Positions 47,244 through 56,234 of a stretch of DNA of 64,000 nucleotides are shown here, piece by piece. Within the stretch, counting starts at the first letter, position 1; every line of letters begins with the position of its first letter. A model generated the notes under the pieces. That model was not told where the DNA came from. It did no database searches and worked only from the letters and a program-made list of their open reading frames with translations. The stretch is from Natronorubrum aibiense (lineage in GTDB: Archaea; Halobacteriota; Halobacteria; Halobacteriales; Natrialbaceae): NCBI RefSeq assembly GCF_009392895.1, contig NZ_CP045488.1:930001-994000 (forward strand), in the 5' to 3' direction. A program made the position numbers and the translations under genes.

Positions 47244-48476
47244 ATGATGAAGAGTTTCCGGATCGGCTCCTTGTTCGGGATTCCGATCAAGTTGGATCTC
47301 ACGTTCCTGCTGGTGTTGCCCCTGTTCGCCTATCTCATCGGCGCACGGATCGGCCCCGTCGTGGACATCTTGAACATCAGCATGAACGCCGGGATCGACG
47401 TCGGCGCACTCACAGCCGAGTGGTGGCTCCCGTACGTCGTCGGCCTCGCGGCGGCAATCGGATTGTTCGTCGGCGTCGTCTTACACGAACTCGGACACTC
47501 GCTGACGGCACAGCGGTACGGATTCCCGATCGACTCGATTACGCTCTGGCTGTTCGGCGGCATCGCCGCGCTCTCGGAGATGCCCGAAGACTGGAAACAG
47601 GAGTTCAACATCGCCATCGCCGGCCCGATCGTCTCCGTCCTGGTCGGCGTGGGGTCGTACGCCCTCTTCGTGCTCACACCCGTCTCGTTCAACGGTGCCC
47701 GATTCGTCCTCGGCTATCTGGCCGTGTTGAACGTTGCACTCGCCATCTTCAACATGATCCCCGCGTTCCCGATGGACGGCGGCCGCATTCTCCGCGCGCT
47801 GCTCGCTCGCAGTCAACCGTACGCGAAAGCGACTCAACAGGCCGCAAGCATCGGGAAACTGTTCGCGATCTTCATGGGGCTGTTCGGGCTGCTCTCGCTC
47901 AACATCATCCTCATCGGTGTCGCCTTCTTCGTCTACATCGCGGCCTCGAGCGAAGCCCAGCAGGTAACGATGAAAGCGGCCTTTCAGGACGTCACCGTCA
48001 ACGACATCATGACGCCGACCCGTGACTTACACACCGTCGAACCCGAAACGCCGATTTCAACGCTCATCCAGCGGATGTTTACCGAACGCCACACCGGGTA
48101 TCCAGTCATCGAGCGCAGCGGATTCGACGACGGTCGACTTGTCGGACTGGTGACTCTGTCGGACGCTCGCGGGATCGATCCGGTCGAGCGCGACGCCTAC
48201 ACGGTCGAAGACGTAATGACGACCGATCTACAGACGATTTCGCCGGATTCGGACGCGATGACGGCGATCGAACGAATGCAAAAACACGGTATCGGTCGCT
48301 TGCTCGTCGTCGAGAACGCGGCATACGATGGTGATGGACGTCTGAGCAGCGAACAACCGGCCGACGACGGTGACCTCGTCGGCCTCATTTCGCGGTCGGA
48401 CGTGATGACTGCGTTCGATATCGTTCAAAAAAGCGGCTCAGTCAGCCCGATCGGCCCGCCACAGGCCGCGGACTGA
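47244..48476 (+). CDS. Site-2 protease-type M50 metalloprotease with CBS pair
   Basis: The 410-residue membrane protein has six hydrophobic segments in its first 230 residues. The zinc motif is HELGH at H81-E82-H85, and the third ligand is D178 in NMIPAFPMDGG. Two CBS domains occupy about 250-400 (VNDIMTPTRDLHTVEPETP, VEDVMTTDLQTISPDSDAM), which probably bind adenine nucleotides. It cleaves membrane-spanning segments of regulators. A second ATG at codon 2 is an alternative start. Confidence 0.93.
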   Translation: MMKSFRIGSLFGIPIKLDLTFLLVLPLFAYLIGARIGPVVDILNISMNAGIDVGALTAEWWLPYVVGLAAAIGLFVGVVLHELGHSLTAQRYGFPIDSITLWLFGGIAALSEMPEDWKQEFNIAIAGPIVSVLVGVGSYALFVLTPVSFNGARFVLGYLAVLNVALAIFNMIPAFPMDGGRILRALLARSQPYAKATQQAASIGKLFAIFMGLFGLLSLNIILIGVAFFVYIAASSEAQQVTMKAAFQDVTVNDIMTPTRDLHTVEPETPISTLIQRMFTERHTGYPVIERSGFDDGRLVGLVTLSDARGIDPVERDAYTVEDVMTTDLQTISPDSDAMTAIERMQKHGIGRLLVVENAAYDGDGRLSSEQPADDGDLVGLISRSDVMTAFDIVQKSGSVSPIGPPQAAD

Positions 48477-48566
48477 TCCGGCGTGAACCGGCAAGAAGGG
48501 CCGTAACGGGCGCTTCGGACGCCGAGACCAACATTCTTAACCGCAGTCGGGGCTGACGCTTCGTCG

Positions 48567-49577
48567 ATGCCACCGGCCATAGAGACCGTCGATCTCGTCA
48601 AGGAGTATGGTGATTTGCGTGCCCTGCAGGAACTCTCGTTGACCGTCGAAGAGGGCGAGTTCTTCGGGCTCCTCGGCCCAAACGGCGCGGGCAAGACGAC
48701 GTTCATCAACACGCTGGTCGGACTGGTCCGCAAGACCGGCGGCGAGGCGCGGGTCTTCGGCTACGACGTCGAGGACGACTACCAGCAGGCCCGCGACGCG
48801 ATCGGCGTGGCACCACAGGAGTTCAACGTCGATCGGTTCTTCCCGATCCGGGAAGTTCTCGAGCACAAGGCCGGCTATCACGGCATTCCTGCAGACGAAG
48901 CCGCCGAGCGTGCCGACGAGGTGCTCAAACGCGTCGGCATCTACGACAAGCGAAACGAACGCTTCGACTGGCTCTCCGGTGGGATGAAACGCCGCCTGCT
49001 GCTCGCTCGAGCCCTCGTCACCGACCCGGATCTGTTGATCCTGGACGAACCGACCGCCGGTGTCGACGTCCAACTTCGACACGACCTCTGGGATCTCGTC
49101 ACCGAACTCAACGAGGAGGGGACGACGATCTTGCTGACGACCCACTACATCGAGGAGGCCGAACGCCTCTGTGATCGCGTCGCGATCATGAACGAAGGGC
49201 AGAAGATCACCGTCGCGACCCCGGACGAACTGAAACAGCGCGGAACCGACACGATCGCAGTAGGACTCGAGTCCACGCCGGCCGTCGCACCCGATCTCAA
49301 GGCCTACGCACACGAAACGACGGTCGACGGGGATCGCCTCGAGGTGCGCGTCGACGACGGCGGCTCGATCGCACCCCGCCTGCTCAACGACCTCGAGGCG
49401 ATGGGCTACGAGATTACTGATCTCGAAATCACTCGAACGTCGCTCGAAGAGATCTTCGTCGACCTGACCGAGCGCGACGATCGAACCGTCACCCGATCGT
49501 CGGCCGACAGCGCGGACGACGAGCCACCGGCGAGCCGTGAACGCGACCAAGAGCGAGAACAGGAGGGGGTTGCCTGA
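48567..49577 (+). CDS. ABC transporter ATP-binding protein (ABC-2 exporter type)
   Basis: The 336-residue protein has Walker A GPNGAGKTT at about 38-46, signature LSGGMKRRLLLARAL, Walker B LLILDEPTAGVD, and switch His in LLTTHY. The DrrA-type C-terminal region (about 220-310) is followed by a charged tail. Its last base overlaps the first base of the permease gene. With the permease it would form a homodimer-based exporter, substrate unknown. Confidence 0.93.
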   Translation: MPPAIETVDLVKEYGDLRALQELSLTVEEGEFFGLLGPNGAGKTTFINTLVGLVRKTGGEARVFGYDVEDDYQQARDAIGVAPQEFNVDRFFPIREVLEHKAGYHGIPADEAAERADEVLKRVGIYDKRNERFDWLSGGMKRRLLLARALVTDPDLLILDEPTAGVDVQLRHDLWDLVTELNEEGTTILLTTHYIEEAERLCDRVAIMNEGQKITVATPDELKQRGTDTIAVGLESTPAVAPDLKAYAHETTVDGDRLEVRVDDGGSIAPRLLNDLEAMGYEITDLEITRTSLEEIFVDLTERDDRTVTRSSADSADDEPPASRERDQEREQEGVA

Positions 49578-50380
49578 TGCTGTCGGTCGGCTTCCGCGCG
49601 CTCTTCCGGCGCGAAATATTGCGGTTCGTCCGTCGGCCCAAAAACACGTTCATGCCGCCGGCGATCACGAACGTGCTTTACTTCGCCGTCTTCGGGGTGA
49701 TCCTGGGCAACCGGATCGACGAAATCGCTGGCTACCCGTACATCCTCTTTATCGTCCCCGGACTCATCGTGCTGGGAGCGATTTCCAACGCCTTCGAGAA
49801 CGCCTCGTTCTCGATCTTCCACGGCAGATGGAACGAGTACATCCACGAGACGCTGACCTCGCCGCTGTCGTACGTCGAGATGGTCGTCGCCTACGTCGGT
49901 GCCAGCGCCGTTCGCGGCCTCGTCGTCGGCGCCATCATCGCCGCCGTCGGCCGGCTGTTCGTCCCGATCGGGTTCGAACACGGCGTCTATCTCATTACGA
50001 CGATGGTCGTCGTGACGTCGCTGTTCGCCGGCCTCGGTATCATCGGTGGGCTCGTCGCTCGAGACTTCGACGACCTGACCGTGATGAACCAATTCATCCT
50101 CCGACCGCTGGTGTTCTTCGGCGCGGTCTTCTACTCGCTCGAGACGTTCGAGCAGGCCTGGCAGGTAAACCTCTCGCTGCTGAATCCGATGGTCTACATG
50201 GTCGACAGCGTCCGGTACGGCCTGTTGGGCCACTCGGATTTGATCGGCGTTGGCATCTTGCCCAGCCCGTACACTGATCTCGCGCCGCTGTTCTCGCTTG
50301 CGGTGCTCACGGCGGGGACGTTTCTCGTCTTGGCAATCGACGTCTACCTGTTCAAGACCGGCTACGGGCTGACGGACTGA
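49577..50380 (+). CDS. ABC-2 type transporter permease
   Basis: The 267-residue protein has six hydrophobic segments and the ABC-2 signature region around LLNPMVYMVDSVRYGLLG. An amphipathic N-terminus (FRALFRREILRFVRR) precedes the first helix. Its ATG overlaps the stop of the ATPase gene, so the two are co-translated. The family exports drugs, lipids or polysaccharides. Confidence 0.92.
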   Translation: MLSVGFRALFRREILRFVRRPKNTFMPPAITNVLYFAVFGVILGNRIDEIAGYPYILFIVPGLIVLGAISNAFENASFSIFHGRWNEYIHETLTSPLSYVEMVVAYVGASAVRGLVVGAIIAAVGRLFVPIGFEHGVYLITTMVVVTSLFAGLGIIGGLVARDFDDLTVMNQFILRPLVFFGAVFYSLETFEQAWQVNLSLLNPMVYMVDSVRYGLLGHSDLIGVGILPSPYTDLAPLFSLAVLTAGTFLVLAIDVYLFKTGYGLTD

Positions 50381-50816
50381 ACAGCGACGTTCGACCGAAG
50401 TGTTCGATAGCTGTGACGGTGATTTTACAACGGTGTCGTCTTTGATTTTGGTCCGGCACTATATTATCTACGGGCGATAACGTTCCGTCACGATGAACGA
50501 ACACTGTTAATACTGCGGCGCGGCGCTCGCGCCCGATTCACAGTTCTGCAGCGAGTGTGGCGAGGCAGTAGCCGAGTCTGACGAGTGGGGAAGCGGGGGC
50601 ATGGACGCGAGCGAGCGTCCGGCCCAACAGCCCATACGACACATCAAATGGATACGACGTTCGCCGCAATCACACACGTTCTGGGACGATTGACGTGGAT
50701 CGTCGGCCCGCTGATCGTCCTCCTCGTGACCGAGGACGAGTTCGTCGAGGAGAACGCGAGAAATGCGTTGAACTGGCAGCTCATGTTCACGATCTACAGA
50801 AAAAGCAGGCCGAGTG

Positions 50817-50837
50817 CCTCGGGGCTTGACCCCGAGG
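50817..50837. repeat. Left subterminal hairpin of the IS
   Basis: Palindrome with arms CCTCGGGG and CCCCGAGG around a short loop, identical to the copy near the right end at 53316-53336. Confidence 0.8.
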
Positions 50838-50856
50838 GTGAAGGCCGTAGTCTCGA

Positions 50857-51255
50857 TTATACGTGTTCCGTGCACTCGATATACCGTTCAATCGTTTCAC
50901 TCGAAACCGTTCCTGCCGTTCCAACGTAGTACGACTCCTCCCAGAACTCACCGCCCCACAAGTAGTTCTCCAAGAACGATTCGTGCTGCTCCCACATCTC
51001 CCGTGCTGTGATGCTCTTGACTGTCCGTACAATCTCACTCGGCGCGTGTTTCGGATGTGCGGATAGGAACAAGTGTACGTGGTCGGGCGATATGTGTAAC
51101 GATTGTAGGTCATAGCCGTACTCGTTACACACCCCGTGGAAACACTCATCCAACGAATCCTCAGTTGGCTCCAGTATCGCGTGGCGGTATTTTGGACATC
51201 AAACAAGGTGGTAGTTAACATTATGCACTATGTGGTTCGACCGCTTCTCCCCCAT
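50857..51255 (-). pseudogene. tnpA: IS200/IS605 Y1 transposase TnpA with in-frame stop
   Basis: From ATG at 51255 the frame reads MGEKRSNHIVHNVNYHLV, then TGA at 51199-51201 where family members have the Trp of WCPKYRH, then CPKYRHAILEPTED onward without further interruption. The HUH motif HVHLF and the Tyr region ESYYVGTAG are present. The open part could be translated from an internal Met (51153), but this lacks the first strand. A single base change would restore the gene, so the loss looks recent. Confidence 0.85.
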
Positions 51256-51308
51256 ACTTGTCACACCACACCGACACACTTAGGTATATACAAAGGATAT
51301 ACACAAGT

Positions 51309-51464
51309 ATGGCGAATCGCTTTGAAATCGACGGCGAAGAAGTCCTCGACGGTGAGGTTAAACCGTTCGGGAACAGCGCCCACGTCACTGTCCCCAAACG
51401 CTGGCGAGGCGCAGACGTGAAAATCGTTCGAACCTCAGAACCCACCGAGGGGGCCGAAGAATGA
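51309..51464 (+). CDS. DUF2080 family transposon-associated protein
   Basis: The 51-residue protein has the pattern of the small AbrB/SpoVT-like DUF2080 proteins encoded in haloarchaeal IS elements: a short EIDGEEVLDGEVKPFGNSAH, then VTVPKRWRG. Its stop overlaps the next ATG (ATGA). The fold would bind DNA and could control the element promoter. Function has not been shown here. Confidence 0.8.
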   Translation: MANRFEIDGEEVLDGEVKPFGNSAHVTVPKRWRGADVKIVRTSEPTEGAEE

Positions 51465-52030
51465 GTGGTGAAACGAACGGTTCTGCACGAACCGCATCAC
51501 TCGTTCGAACACTCTGCGACGCAGAAGAGCGTGAGGTGGTGTTCCGATTCGATGGCCAGATGACCGCCCCTACGTCGAAATACAATGGGTCATCCTATCG
51601 CAGCGATACGCTACCCAAGGCAACGCTAAACGCGACCATCTGGAATGCCAGTATCGAAGACGCAGGCGAGACGCTCATGTGCTTCGCCAAAATCGATATG
51701 AAGGAACTTGACCGTGTAGGAATTGACCCTTCGGTTGTGTACACTGAACCAGTTGACGGGACGCCCGAATACTGTGTAGTTGATGTTAACGCCTCACGAC
51801 AATGGTGGTTAGATGAGTTCTCTGAACTCACCAGAGAGGAAGCAGAACAGGCAATCGAAGAAGGTCGTGAGGAAGACGTGCTTCCGCCGTGGGATGGCCT
51901 CCCCACCGTCACGGTAAACGTCGAACGAACTGAAGAGTGTCTTGAAAGGTCGTATAACACGGGATTCCATATTCAGTATGACCCTCCGACGCACGAAATT
52001 GGGGAAATAATCGACGTTCGAATAAAATGA
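51461..52030 (+). CDS. IS-borne accessory protein of unknown function (189 aa)
   Basis: The 189-residue protein lies between the DUF2080 gene and tnpB, each joined by a 4-base ATGA overlap, so it is translationally coupled. It is beta-rich (EVVFRFDGQMTAPTSKY, LMCFAKIDMKELDRVG) with a helical Glu-rich segment (LTREEAEQAIEEGREE) and a final beta part (GLPTVTVNVE). No Cys cluster, membrane helix or nuclease motif is seen. It is not a usual member of IS200/IS605 elements. I do not recognise a family. Confidence 0.75.
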   Translation: MSGETNGSARTASLVRTLCDAEEREVVFRFDGQMTAPTSKYNGSSYRSDTLPKATLNATIWNASIEDAGETLMCFAKIDMKELDRVGIDPSVVYTEPVDGTPEYCVVDVNASRQWWLDEFSELTREEAEQAIEEGREEDVLPPWDGLPTVTVNVERTEECLERSYNTGFHIQYDPPTHEIGEIIDVRIK

Positions 52031-53301
52031 CTGGAGCATCTCTCGTGAAGACACTGGACTTCCAACTCAACATCCAAAGTGACAACGAGAGTCTGCTCAA
52101 AGACGCCACCCTCGAAGCTCGCTGGGTATACAACGAAACCATCCGCCTCGCCAAAGAAGGCGTGGACTGGAACGATATTTCTCCTTGCCTCGAAGGCGAA
52201 GCCAACCTTATCAAGAACACGACGCAACGCATCGTCGCTAAGGCCCTCGAAGCGATGGAGAATTACTACGAGTACGACGACTACAACATCCCCAGCCACA
52301 CCAAAGACGGCGCGTACCCACTTCGAACAAACTACGAGGAAGGGTACAACCTCTCGCTCACCGATGATGACGAGGTGGCGTTTCGTATCAGCGCGAAACC
52401 CTACAATCACGTTAAAGGCGTTCTCAGAGGGAATGACGCTCACCTCGACTTGCTCAAGAACGCGCTCACGAGCGACGAGTGGAAAGTCACGACCAGCGAA
52501 GCCCTGTGGCGCGATGGAGAACCTGAACTCCACGTCAACATTCGCAACACCGAACGTACTGTCCGAGACAAGCAGGACTCTCGGACGGTCATCGGTGTGG
52601 ATGTGAACGAGGACAACGTAGCCCTCACTGCAGTCTCAGCGGATGGTGTTGAGGACACATTGATCATCGACTTCCCCGAAATCAAGTTCGAGCGCCACCG
52701 TTATTTCACGATGCGGAAGCGCGTTCAGAACGCGGGAAAAGACAGCATCCATGATGCACTGGAAGGACGTGAGGAACGGTTTGTCCGCGACCGACTCCAC
52801 AAAGTGTCTCGGCATATTGTGGAGTGGAGCCAGCAGTTTGAGAGGCCGTGCATCGTCTTTGAAGACCTCAAAGAGATGCGCGACAGTATTGATTATGGTA
52901 CTCGGATGAACCGACGCTTGCACCACTTGCCCTTCCGCGCCCTTCAGTTCTATACGTCGTACAAGGCTGCGTTCGAGGGGATTCCTTCGGATTCGATTGA
53001 CCCGTACAAGACGAGTCAGCGGTGTCCGATGTGCGGGCACGCTGAACGGGCGAACCGCAAGAAAAAGCGGTTCAAGTGCAAATCCTGTGGTCATCAAGAC
53101 CACAGTGACCGTGGTGCAAGCATGAACATCGCCGTGAAAGGCGTCGAGAAGTATATGAGTTGGAATGTGCCTGCTCTCAACAGCCTTCCCGTTGTTCGGA
53201 AGGTGCGACCGCAGGCATCGGGGTTCGTGGACAGCCCGACCGTGACCCACCCGACCGTTCGAGGCCACCCAGCCGATGATCAGTTGGGAGTGTCCGATTA
53301 A
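52027..53301 (+). CDS. tnpB: RNA-guided endonuclease TnpB
   Basis: The 424-residue protein has an N-terminal helical wedge-like region and a RuvC-type nuclease split around a zinc ribbon. Catalytic residues are D192 (GVDVNEDN), E279 (FEDLKEM) and D361 (DHSDRGA). The ribbon cysteines are C333, C336, C351 and C354. All are intact, so it is probably active. The end of the gene and the following 40 bases up to the right element end should encode the reRNA, with the guide taken from host DNA beyond 53344. Confidence 0.92.
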   Translation: MTGASLVKTLDFQLNIQSDNESLLKDATLEARWVYNETIRLAKEGVDWNDISPCLEGEANLIKNTTQRIVAKALEAMENYYEYDDYNIPSHTKDGAYPLRTNYEEGYNLSLTDDDEVAFRISAKPYNHVKGVLRGNDAHLDLLKNALTSDEWKVTTSEALWRDGEPELHVNIRNTERTVRDKQDSRTVIGVDVNEDNVALTAVSADGVEDTLIIDFPEIKFERHRYFTMRKRVQNAGKDSIHDALEGREERFVRDRLHKVSRHIVEWSQQFERPCIVFEDLKEMRDSIDYGTRMNRRLHHLPFRALQFYTSYKAAFEGIPSDSIDPYKTSQRCPMCGHAERANRKKKRFKCKSCGHQDHSDRGASMNIAVKGVEKYMSWNVPALNSLPVVRKVRPQASGFVDSPTVTHPTVRGHPADDQLGVSD

Positions 53302-53315
53302 ACCACGGGAAGAAG

Positions 53316-53336
53316 CCTCGGGGCTTGACCCCGAGG
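53316..53336. repeat. Right subterminal hairpin of the IS
   Basis: Identical to the left hairpin. It lies just downstream of tnpB and within the region expected to form the 3' part of the reRNA scaffold. Confidence 0.8.
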
Positions 53337-53544
53337 CGGTTCACATGATATTCTCGTTCGCGCTTACGTTCGTCCTCATCGGACTCGTGTTTCTGTTCCT
53401 CGTCCCGATCGTCGACCTGATCGTCTGTGTCCTCGCAGCGGTCAAAGCCAATGACGGGGAGGCATGGAAATATCCAGCCACGCCCGACCTCGTCTAACGA
53501 CGACCGATCACTTCAACTCGAGTTGAAGACACCGTCGACGACGA

Positions 53545-54561
53545 TCACTGCTCGTACTCCGCGACTTTGACCAGCTGTTTGCCGATGTTTTCACCCTTGA
53601 ACAGCCCCAGGAACGCGTCAGGGGCGTTTTCGAACCCCTCAACGACGTTTTCGCGGTACTCGAGGTCGCCATCACGGATGAACCTCGAGAGACGATGGAG
53701 GGCCTCGCCCCAGCGTCCCTCGTAGTCGCTGACGAGGAATCCTTCGACGCGGGCGCGACTCTCGATGAGTTTGCCGAGCTTTCGCGGTCCGGTGGGGACG
53801 TCGGTTTCGTTGTAGAGGGCGATCTGCCCGCAGACGGCGACGCGAGCGCGGACGTTCAGCCGGGGCCAGACCGCGTCCGTGATGGGGCCGCCGACGTTGT
53901 CGAAGTAGACGTCGATCCCGTCCAGACAGGCGTCGTCGACCGCACTCGAGAGGTCGTCAGTCGCGTTGTAGTTGATCGCGGCGTCGAAGCCGAGATCGTC
54001 GGTGAGCCACTCGACTTTCGCCTCGCTGCCGGCGGTGCCGACCACGCGCGCACCATTGAGTTGTGCGAGTTGACCGGCGACAGAGCCGACGGCACCGGCT
54101 GCAGCGGAGACGACGACCGTGTCGCCGGGCGTCGGCTCGGCGACGTCGAGCAGTCCGAAATAGGCTGTGACGCCGGGCATACCGAGGACCCCGAGGGCCG
54201 TCGAGATGGGACCGTGCTCGGGGTTTACGTGGCGGAGTTCGGACGCGTCAGCAACGGCGTGTTCCGCCCACAGGAGGTCTCCCGTGACGATATCGCCAGC
54301 CGAGAACGCCGCGGCGTTGGACGCTATGACTTCGCCAACGACGCCGGCTCGCATCGGCTCGCCGACGTCCCACGGTTCCGCGTACGACTCCGCATCGCGC
54401 ATCCGCCCGCGCATGTAGGGATCGACTGACTGATACAGCGTGCGGACGAGTACCTCGTTTGGCCCGGGTTCGGGGCGGTCGACGCTAACGAGGTCGAAAT
54501 TGTCCCGCGTCGGTTCGCCGACTGGACGGCTCGCGAGCCGCCACTGTCTGGTCATTGCCAT
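53545..54561 (-). CDS. NADP-dependent oxidoreductase (MDR family, CurA-like)
   Basis: The 338-residue protein is a zinc-independent medium-chain reductase. It has the N-terminal GroES-like domain (VSVDRPEPGPNEVLVRTL, SVDPYMRGRM) and a Rossmann domain with VVVSAAAGAVGSVAGQLAQL and VVGTAGSEAKVEWL. The NVGG motif near DVYFDNVGGPI and a C-terminal PRKLGKLIESRARVEGFLVSDY are typical of the leukotriene B4 12-hydroxydehydrogenase/CurA group. Start at 54561 (or 54555); the long ORF continuing upstream is antisense to the carbonic anhydrase gene and rejected. Confidence 0.92.
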   Translation of the reverse strand: MAMTRQWRLASRPVGEPTRDNFDLVSVDRPEPGPNEVLVRTLYQSVDPYMRGRMRDAESYAEPWDVGEPMRAGVVGEVIASNAAAFSAGDIVTGDLLWAEHAVADASELRHVNPEHGPISTALGVLGMPGVTAYFGLLDVAEPTPGDTVVVSAAAGAVGSVAGQLAQLNGARVVGTAGSEAKVEWLTDDLGFDAAINYNATDDLSSAVDDACLDGIDVYFDNVGGPITDAVWPRLNVRARVAVCGQIALYNETDVPTGPRKLGKLIESRARVEGFLVSDYEGRWGEALHRLSRFIRDGDLEYRENVVEGFENAPDAFLGLFKGENIGKQLVKVAEYEQ

Positions 54562-54711
54562 ACGCACGCATAGCCCGTCGGGACCGTGAAGATTCGGCTT
54601 CCGGAACCGGACGGCTTGGGTCCGGCGTCCGCGCCGACCGGCGACTCGAGCCACACCGAGGCACGTGCACAAAGAGCAACCGTTTTGATGACCATCCGCC
54701 ATGTCGTTGGT

Positions 54712-55413
54712 ATGGGCACAGATACCGACGTACTGGACGCGTTGCTCGCAGGAAACGAGCGCCACGTAACCGAGTTGCCGGACGACTACTTCGCCGCGGT
54801 GCAGGAGGGCCAACAGCCAGATGTCGTCTCCGTCTGCTGTTCCGACTCTCGTGTCCCACAGGAGCGCATGTGGGGCGTCGACGAACCGGGGACGGTCTTT
54901 ACCCCGAGCAACATCGGCAACCAGGTCTGGGACGACGACGACGGTGAGTTGATCGTCGACGGCGGGCTCCTGTACCCCATCGCCCACGCCGGCACCGATG
55001 TCGCGGCCGTCGTCGGCCACACCGGCTGTGGGGCCGTCACCGCCGCCTACGGAGCCGCGACCGACGGCGATCTCCCCGGTCCGCGAGGCGTCGACAAGTG
55101 GGTCGACCAGCTCGTGCCGGTCGTCGAAGACGGCCTCGAGAGCGACTTGGTCGACGCCGAGGCTGACGAGGAGATGGTGATCAACCAGCTCGTCGAGTAC
55201 AACGTCACCCGGCAGACGCAGTTCCTTCGCGACGCCGACGAGGTCCCTGACGACGTCGACGTCTACGGCTTCGTCTACGACTTCCAGGGAATCTACGGCG
55301 ACGATCCGGGCCGAACGTATCTGGTCGATGTCAACGGCGAGACGGACCCCGAGGCGATCGAAGCAGCGGTCCCCGATGAGTACGAGGGAGCGGTCAAGAG
55401 CCTGCTCCACTGA
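54712..55413 (+). CDS. Beta-class carbonic anhydrase
   Basis: The 233-residue enzyme has the zinc ligands C43 (CSDSRVP), H103 and C106 (GHTGCG), plus D45 and R47 of the Asp-Arg dyad. PSNIGNQV is close to the usual RNAGN loop but altered. The catalysed reaction is CO2 hydration. ATG at 54712 is preferred to the frame start at 54586, whose N-terminus is unlike the family; 54688 is another possible start. The gene is divergent from the oxidoreductase. Confidence 0.9.
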   Translation: MGTDTDVLDALLAGNERHVTELPDDYFAAVQEGQQPDVVSVCCSDSRVPQERMWGVDEPGTVFTPSNIGNQVWDDDDGELIVDGGLLYPIAHAGTDVAAVVGHTGCGAVTAAYGAATDGDLPGPRGVDKWVDQLVPVVEDGLESDLVDAEADEEMVINQLVEYNVTRQTQFLRDADEVPDDVDVYGFVYDFQGIYGDDPGRTYLVDVNGETDPEAIEAAVPDEYEGAVKSLLH

Positions 55414-55597
55414 GACGGATTCCGATCCGTCAGTTTCGGTGTACCCGCGACTGTCCTGAGAAGGTACCGGGAACTCGAGATCAGAGACCGCCTAACGACC
55501 TGCCGTAGCACGGTTTCGAGCTCCGCACGGCAGTGCGATTGTGTCGGCGAGCCGCCGTGTCGGTAGCGTTTTGGCGCTCGCGGCGAAACGGTTAGCT

Positions 55598-55819
55598 ATG
55601 CGAGCGTTCTTCGAGTCCGATACGGGATTTTACTACGTCATCGGACTCTTTACGATTGTGGTGTTTCTCGTGGGATTGGCAGCGCTTGCGGTGATCAACC
55701 CGAGCGGTATCGGGGCGGTCGAACTGGGTGGTCTCGTTGTTGGATTCTTGATCTTTATGCTCGTCTACTTCGTCTCGATTTCGGTCCACCGCCTCGAGGA
55801 GCGGGACGGTCCCGACTGA
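55598..55819 (+). CDS. Small two-helix membrane protein (73 aa)
   Basis: The 73-residue protein has a short polar start (MRAFFESDTGF) and two transmembrane helices (about 12-33 VIGLFTIVVFLVGLAALAV and about 42-62 GGLVVGFLIFMLVYFVSI), ending HRLEERDGPD. No known family is recognised. The reading frame has an upstream in-frame extension that is less hydrophobic and improbable. Confidence 0.65.
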   Translation: MRAFFESDTGFYYVIGLFTIVVFLVGLAALAVINPSGIGAVELGGLVVGFLIFMLVYFVSISVHRLEERDGPD

Positions 55820-55924
55820 TGGTGAAATCGGCGATATTGCCCCGAATACGCCAGTAGCACCCGATATCGGCATTTGAGGTGAGTCGCAGGGTTTATGAGT
55901 ATACGCCCACTCTCTTTAGAAGCA

Positions 55925-56119
55925 ATGGCGAAAGGAACCGTTGATTTCTTCAACGACACTGGCGGCTACGGATTCATCGAGACTGAGGACGCGGACGACG
56001 ACGTGTTCTTCCACATGGAAGACATCGGCGGCCCGGACCTTGAGGAAGGACAGGAGCTTGAGTTCGATATCGAGCAGGCCCCCAAAGGCCCGCGCGCGAC
56101 GAACGTCGAGCGCCTGTAA
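55925..56119 (+). CDS. cspA: Cold-shock domain protein
   Basis: The 64-residue protein is a single cold-shock OB fold: MAKGTVDFFNDTGGYGFIE with the RNP1 motif (GGYGFI), then DDDVFFHMEDI with RNP2 (VFFH). It binds single-stranded nucleic acid and acts as an RNA chaperone. A TATA-like box lies upstream, and the distance to the ATG suggests a short leader. Confidence 0.95.
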   Translation: MAKGTVDFFNDTGGYGFIETEDADDDVFFHMEDIGGPDLEEGQELEFDIEQAPKGPRATNVERL

Positions 56120-56234
56120 GGCGAATTCGCGGTAGTATCGGCACTTGATTGCAGTATTTTACACCGGTGAGTGACAGCGCTCGTCTCGCTCGAGGCCATT
56201 GAACGTTTAGTGGCTCCGCCGCCAATGTACGGGT

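Larger units (their letters stand above)
50798..53344. mobile_element. IS200/IS605-type element carrying tnpA (broken), accessory genes and tnpB
   Basis: The boundaries are set by rejoining the interrupted reading frame. An identical 21-base hairpin (CCTCGGGG-CTTGA-CCCCGAGG with one shared base) lies at 50817-50837 and 53316-53336, near each end, as expected for the subterminal structures recognised by Y1 transposases. No target duplication is visible, also expected. tnpA faces left; DUF2080-like gene, a 189-residue ORF and tnpB face right with 4-base overlaps. The exact ends could differ by several bases. Confidence 0.8.
50493..53497 (+). pseudogene. Zinc-ribbon DUF4870-type membrane protein gene, interrupted by an IS
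   Basis: The left fragment (50493-50797) starts with a zinc ribbon (CGAALAPDSQFCSECG) that has TAA at codon 6 (50508-50510). A frameshift then separates it from MDTTFAAITHVLGRLTW, a DUF4870 membrane domain. The right fragment (53345-53497) continues MIFSFALTFVLIGLVF and ends EAWKYPATPDLV. Removing 50798-53344 rejoins the DUF4870 frame exactly (IY then MIF). The gene is therefore broken three ways. Confidence 0.85.

Noticed and set aside
53545-55410. Very long minus-strand ORF joining the oxidoreductase with sequence opposite the carbonic anhydrase
   Set aside because: Only the 54561-53545 part matches the MDR family; the rest is the antisense of the carbonic anhydrase gene.
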